From: UBA1664 sp964531715
GTDB lineage: Bacteria; Pseudomonadota; Alphaproteobacteria; Micavibrionales; UBA1664
Length of the DNA: 64,000 bases
Direction: 5' to 3'
Assembly (NCBI GenBank): GCA_964531715.1
Contig: CAZHEE010000007.1
Span: 17,809-81,808, forward strand
Under the pieces are notes generated by a model. It ran no database searches and had not been told where the DNA came from. It worked only from the letters and a program-made list of their open reading frames with translations. The translations under genes were made by a program, and so were the position numbers. Every line of letters begins with the position of its first letter. Within the stretch, counting starts at the first letter, position 1. Positions 60,721-64,000 of this stretch are shown piece after piece.

Positions 60721-61821
60721 CTAAACATTAAACCTGAACAGGATAATATCGCCATCTTTAACAATATAGTCTTTGCCTTCTTGACGCATTTTGCCTGTAT
60801 CTTTCGCGCCTTGCTCGCCACCTGCGGCGACAAAATCATCATAGGCAATGACTTCCGCCTTGATAAACCCTTTTTGGAAGTCTGTATGGATAACGCCCGC
60901 GGCTTGCGGAGCCTTATAGCCTCTATGAATTGTCCATGCGCGCGCTTCCTTCGGCCCTGCCGTGAAATAGGTTTGCAGGTTAAGCAAATCAAAGCCTGAA
61001 CGGATAATTTTATCCAGCCCGGCTTCCTCTAATTCAAGTGATTCTAAAAATTCCTGTTTTTCTTCTTGAGTCTCCAGCATTGCAATTTCAGCCTCAATCG
61101 CGGCGGAGATGACGACATGGTTTGCGCCTTCGGCTTTTGCCATTTCGGCAACTTTGGCAGACCAGTCATTGCCGTGCGCGGCCTCATCTTCATTCACGTT
61201 ACAGACATAGAGCACAGGTTTAGATGTAATCATTTGTAAGCGTTTAAGGAGGGCTTGATCATCATCGGACAGCCCAACCGTGCGGACAGGCTTCCCCTCA
61301 TCCAGTGCGGTTTTGACTTGGTTTGCAACAGCGAGGAGGGCGGCCGCATCCTTGTCATTGCCGCGGGCTTTTTTCTCCATATTAAGGATTTGTTTGTCAA
61401 TCGATTCAAGGTCGGCAAGCATGAGCTCGGTCTCGATAATCTCGGCATCACGGATCGGGTCAACGCTCCCCTCTACATGGGTGATATCACCATTTTCAAA
61501 ACATCGGAGGACATGGATGATTGCATCGGTCTCGCGGATATTGGCAAGGAATTGATTGCCGAGCCCTTCGCCCTGTGACGCGCCCTTCACAAGCCCTGCA
61601 ATATCAACAAATTCAAGTTGTGCCGGAATAATGCTCGCCGATTTTGAGAGGGCCGCTATCTTGTCAAGCCTTGCATCAGGAACGGCAACGCGCCCGACAT
61701 TCGGCTCAATCGTGCAGAAGGGGAAGTTCGCGGCCTGCGCATTCGCTGTTGCCGTTAAGGCATTGAATAAGGTCGATTTCCCGACATTGGGCAGGCCGAC
61801 AATCCCGCAATTAAATCCCAT
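60721..61821 (-). CDS. ychF: Redox-regulated ATPase YchF
   Basis: Obg-related P-loop protein that binds ATP and ribosomes. The 366 residues have GLPNVGKS at 9-16, FVDIAGLVKGASQGEGLGN, the NxxE motif in YVCNVNEDE in place of NKxD, and a C-terminal TGS domain (AWTIHRGYKAPQAAGVIHTDF). It usually neighbours pth, which lies two genes away here. Confidence 0.97.
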   Translation of the reverse strand: MGFNCGIVGLPNVGKSTLFNALTATANAQAANFPFCTIEPNVGRVAVPDARLDKIAALSKSASIIPAQLEFVDIAGLVKGASQGEGLGNQFLANIRETDAIIHVLRCFENGDITHVEGSVDPIRDAEIIETELMLADLESIDKQILNMEKKARGNDKDAAALLAVANQVKTALDEGKPVRTVGLSDDDQALLKRLQMITSKPVLYVCNVNEDEAAHGNDWSAKVAEMAKAEGANHVVISAAIEAEIAMLETQEEKQEFLESLELEEAGLDKIIRSGFDLLNLQTYFTAGPKEARAWTIHRGYKAPQAAGVIHTDFQKGFIKAEVIAYDDFVAAGGEQGAKDTGKMRQEGKDYIVKDGDIILFRFNV

Positions 61822-61855
61822 GATTTTTCTCCGCTTAATAAATATGAGAATTTGT

Positions 61856-61887
61856 TTACCACAGAGCGCACAAAGCTCACAGAGATT
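61856..61887. repeat. ACCACAGAG...CACAGAGATT repeat arm
   Basis: A single TTACCACAGAGCGCACAAAG-type arm lies between divergent ychF and the coiled-coil gene. It is related to the arms near 3095, 11366 and 25471. Confidence 0.6.
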
Positions 61888-61914
61888 TTGTAAATTTAAT
61901 CTTGAAAAATAATA

Positions 61915-61936
61915 TTTTATATGTATACATATAAAA
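61915..61936. promoter_or_regulatory. 22-base perfect palindrome at a gene start
   Basis: The half-site TTTTATATGTA is followed directly by its exact reverse complement, ending on the A of the ATG at 61936. It is AT-rich, so chance is not negligible, but its length and position suggest an operator, or a hairpin that hides the start codon. Confidence 0.4.
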
Positions 61937-62343
61937 TGTCTATTGATGATGATAGATCAGCTCAAGAAATAGAACTTGCCGCTAAAATTGCGGCACAATT
62001 TCGTCGTGAAGCTGGTAAAGAGCGCAAAGCTAAGGCCGAACAAGAGAAGGCCGAAAAGAAAAAAAGGCAGAAGCAAGTTGAAAGTGCACGTGAGCAACAC
62101 GAAGAGGCTCTGCGCATAATTTCAGCTGTTGTTCAGAGAACAGAATGCGAAAGGTTGTTAAGATATCATGAAAAATTTCTGAATAACCCGTTTGGTATCC
62201 GTGAATTGGTTAATTTCTTTCAAGAAAACCCTGAACCCACTCAATCAGAAATGGAAAACCAGTTTAAAAGAATAGATAGGGCACTAAATGCTGTACAACA
62301 GATGCAACGCCCAAGAAGTAGAGACAGAGGTTTAGAGCGTTAA
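61936..62343 (+). CDS. Hypothetical coiled-coil protein
   Basis: I do not recognise this 135-residue protein. The first 70 residues are a highly charged lysine/glutamate-rich helix (AAQFRREAGKERKAKAEQ and onward), probably a coiled coil. The second half contains ECERLLRYHEKFLNNPFGIR and a basic, arginine-rich tail. ATG 61936 follows the palindrome directly; ATG 61921 lies inside it. No ribosome binding site is visible. It overlaps the stop of the next, convergent gene by 4 bases. Confidence 0.55.
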   Translation: MSIDDDRSAQEIELAAKIAAQFRREAGKERKAKAEQEKAEKKKRQKQVESAREQHEEALRIISAVVQRTECERLLRYHEKFLNNPFGIRELVNFFQENPEPTQSEMENQFKRIDRALNAVQQMQRPRSRDRGLER

Positions 62344-62600
62344 ATTAGACTTCGATGAATATAACGGATATTTGTTTTCCCTAAAGCTTTTTCCACTATA
62401 CCTGCAATATGACTGATGGCTTCATTGCTTTTATTTAAGGCAATTCTGGAAGATATAATAACGGCAGCCTCATATTGTCCATCGCCATTAGAGACAATCG
62501 CTGCGCTGAATGCATCTAAAGAACCTATTGTTTCTTTTTTGACAATTCTCTGAAGCATTTTCTTATCTTTTTCTGCTTTTTTATAGGCTTCAAAACTCAT
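62340..62600 (-). CDS. Hypothetical protein downstream of pth
   Basis: I do not recognise this 86-residue protein. It starts MSFEAYKKAEKDKKMLQRIV, has a possible beta strand pair (YEAAVIISSRIAL) and a helix (EAISHIAGIVEKAL). It overlaps pth by 4 bases, so it is translated with it. This place between pth and ychF is normally empty. Confidence 0.55.
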   Translation of the reverse strand: MSFEAYKKAEKDKKMLQRIVKKETIGSLDAFSAAIVSNGDGQYEAAVIISSRIALNKSNEAISHIAGIVEKALGKTNIRYIHRSLI

Positions 62601-63175
62601 TTCAAATGCTCCTTTAATTCCTGCATGACTTTTGATGTAAAGTCGTTAGGGTTATTTAACAGATTATTGGAATATTTTGCAAGAAATTTCAGTAACGGCT
62701 TAAACCAAACTTGTTCATCTTCATTGAAATTGCCGAGCACATGGCCATTGACGCGTGCCTTGCTACCCGGATGGTCGATACCGATACGCACGCGATGATA
62801 GTCATCCGTGCCAAGCCATAGGCTGGCGGATTTGAGGCCATTATGCCCGGCATGCCCGCCGCCTTTTTTGACTTTTATAACGCCGCCTTTTAAATCCAGC
62901 TCATCATGAAAAATAAAGATATTTTCAGGCGGAATTTTATAAAAAGTCGCAATCGGCGCAATCGCTTCCCCTGACTTGTTCATATAGGTTTGAGGCTTGC
63001 ACAAGAAAACTTTTCGCGTGCCAAGCCGCCCTTCGGCATAAAGACCTTTCTTTTTCTCACGCCATGGTAGAAAACCATGCGCCTCAGCAATGGCGTCAAC
63101 AGCCATAAAGCCGATATTATGCCGCTGCCGCGCATGCTCCGCCCCTGGATTGCCGAGACCTACAAATAGATACAT
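62597..63175 (-). CDS. pth: Peptidyl-tRNA hydrolase
   Basis: Frees tRNA from peptidyl-tRNA dropped by ribosomes. The 192 residues have FVGLGNPGAEHARQRHN with catalytic H19, KPQTYMNKSGEA, FHDELDLKGG and the GGHAGHNGLKS block. In many alphaproteobacteria rplY precedes pth; here the gene before is DUF177 (44 bases upstream). Confidence 0.96.
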   Translation of the reverse strand: MYLFVGLGNPGAEHARQRHNIGFMAVDAIAEAHGFLPWREKKKGLYAEGRLGTRKVFLCKPQTYMNKSGEAIAPIATFYKIPPENIFIFHDELDLKGGVIKVKKGGGHAGHNGLKSASLWLGTDDYHRVRIGIDHPGSKARVNGHVLGNFNEDEQVWFKPLLKFLAKYSNNLLNNPNDFTSKVMQELKEHLK

Positions 63176-63218
63176 TGCTACAATTTACAGGGCATTGCTC
63201 ATGAAGTCGAGGGCAGTG

Positions 63219-63776
63219 TTATTTCTCTGTTTTAAGCTCCGCCAATTTCGCGAAAGGGTTATCGCGGGTTTCTTTCGGGTCGATTTCAATATAGTCGCCA
63301 GTGCCTTCCTTCTCGTTTGCGGCCCTTGGGAAAACATCAATGCCTAGCCCTAAAAACTGTGCCGCAACTTCCCCTATATCTAGAATCCCATTCGTGATAA
63401 TTTCGGGGTCATCTTGTTCAGCCCTTAATTCATGCTCTTCATCATCTTGTTTACGTTTCACGGCATCTTCAAATAAAGCGATTTTACCGCGATCTTGATA
63501 CCAGGCCTCAATATCCTGATTAATTTCAGAGGTGAAGCTTTCGCCGCTGATAACCGAGGCTTGTTCAATGTCCGCACTCACGGCCCCGGTCACTTTATAT
63601 TTAATGCCATCTGCCAAAGGCGTAACGCTGATAGAGGCTTTCATATTTTTAAGGCTTAATAAATCAAAGCGTTTGGCAAGCGCGGCGGCTTCATCCGTTG
63701 TTGGCTCAAGCGTTTTTTGATAACCTTTTTTTTCTATCACTTCAAAACGGACGGGATGGGAAAATTCATAGTTCAT
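63219..63776 (-). CDS. YceD/DUF177 family protein
   Basis: The 185 residues match the alphaproteobacterial DUF177 type: FSHPVRFEVIEKKGYQKTL near the start, a KNMKASISVTPLADGIKYKVTGAVSADIEQ sheet (split here for length: KNMKASISVTPL, then IKYKVTGAVSADI), and GILDIGEVAAQFLGLGIDVFPR with an acidic tail. E. coli YceD is linked to rRNA processing. Its start overlaps the chaperone gene before it (ATGA). The rpmF/plsX genes that often follow are absent. Confidence 0.88.
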   Translation of the reverse strand: MNYEFSHPVRFEVIEKKGYQKTLEPTTDEAAALAKRFDLLSLKNMKASISVTPLADGIKYKVTGAVSADIEQASVISGESFTSEINQDIEAWYQDRGKIALFEDAVKRKQDDEEHELRAEQDDPEIITNGILDIGEVAAQFLGLGIDVFPRAANEKEGTGDYIEIDPKETRDNPFAKLAELKTEK

Positions 63777-64000
63777 GATGCATACAGCCTTTCAATATAG
63801 GTTTTAAAGTCAGGGGTGATTGCTGTCTCATCACCAAAGACTGAGCGCCCTGTAATCGCCGCATGGTTGGCAGTTGCGACCTCATGCGCTCTTAATAATC
63901 CGTTAAAATCCTGCATATAGCGTTTCATCTTTTTTGGCACAGCGAGGTCACCCACACCAATCTCACGAAAAGACTGCTCAATATCTTTGAAGATGAGGTC
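63773..64000 (-). CDS. Ubiquinol-cytochrome c chaperone (CBP3-like), C-terminal part
   Basis: Assembly factor for the cytochrome bc1 complex. Only the last 75 residues are in the window; the frame is open to the edge. The segment IEQSFREIGVGDLAVPKKMKR, followed by FNGLLRAHEVA, is typical of the CBP3/UQCC1 family. It overlaps DUF177 by 4 bases, the standard alphaproteobacterial pairing. Confidence 0.85.
   Translation of the reverse strand, partial: DLIFKDIEQSFREIGVGDLAVPKKMKRYMQDFNGLLRAHEVATANHAAITGRSVFGDETAITPDFKTYIERLYAS

Noticed and set aside
1..64000. tRNA or rRNA genes and insertion sequences
   Set aside because: No cloverleaf-type T-arm sequence, rRNA stretch or transposase was seen by eye on either strand; a tRNAscan run would be the firm test.

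Overview
This 64 kb window is a dense stretch of bacterial chromosome, with about 69 protein genes and no rRNA, tRNA, insertion sequence or CRISPR array that I can see. The gene content points to an alphaproteobacterium: neighbouring divK and pleD, an HdaA-type DnaA-like regulator next to perM and a DUF2066 gene, the UbiK/YbjN pair, a small aa3-type cytochrome oxidase subunit IV, and the CBP3-type ubiquinol-cytochrome c chaperone followed by a YceD/DUF177 gene. The base composition is rather AT-rich for that class. I cannot name a genus.

Layout. 1-7334: ABC ATPase (cut by the window start), tsaC/sua5, anmK, then tyrS, rnd and a long-chain acyl-CoA ligase. 7400-8020: a BrnT/BrnA toxin-antitoxin pair with its own promoter and terminator. 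8097-10757: diguanylate cyclase, divK and pleD. 10803-14450: DUF421 protein, an iron-sulfur photolyase/cryptochrome, ubiK, ybjN, ndk. 14580-19206: an OmpR/EnvZ-type pair and an orphan PAS histidine kinase. 19203-24666: recX, a YejF-type ABC ATPase, pyrD, pgsA, mscS, an EF-hand protein. 24833-31365: HhH-GPD DNA glycosylase, purC, bolA-grxD, uppP, rsmD, an rRNA pseudouridine synthase, tadA and a PAP2 protein. 31355-34192: a small sugar group (ROK kinase, mannose-6-phosphate-isomerase-like cupin, trehalose-phosphatase-like HAD protein). 34189-40716: hda, perM, DUF2066, coxIV, a 1045-residue hybrid kinase and a hydrolase. 40833-49758: cysteine desulfurase, uvrD/pcrA, NDUFA9-like protein, surA, rsmA, a short-chain dehydrogenase, another GGDEF protein. 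49771-55690: LOG-family protein, LprI-like protein, psd-pssA and a third CDP-alcohol transferase, comM, an orphan. 55875-64000: phosphomannomutase/phosphoglucomutase, galU, an M24 peptidase, ychF, pth, DUF177 and the CBP3 chaperone (cut by the window end). Most genes are housekeeping. Signalling is heavily represented: three GGDEF proteins and no EAL or HD-GYP partner in the window, three histidine kinases and three response-regulator genes.

The most unusual feature is a set of dispersed palindromic repeats. Many intergenic gaps hold modules whose arms begin GTCATT and end AATCCA or AATCTA. The sequence between these ends differs from copy to copy but still folds as a hairpin, and two arms usually lie head to head. 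Three related or similar GC-rich palindromes lie in frame inside conserved genes: anmK (2274-2338), uvrD (43814-43873) and surA (45932-46013). In surA the repeat supplies part of the signal peptide. This resembles the in-gene palindromic elements of Rickettsia. The gap 60225-60720 looks like one such element whose loop has been invaded by other repeats. I see no other obviously new multi-gene system.
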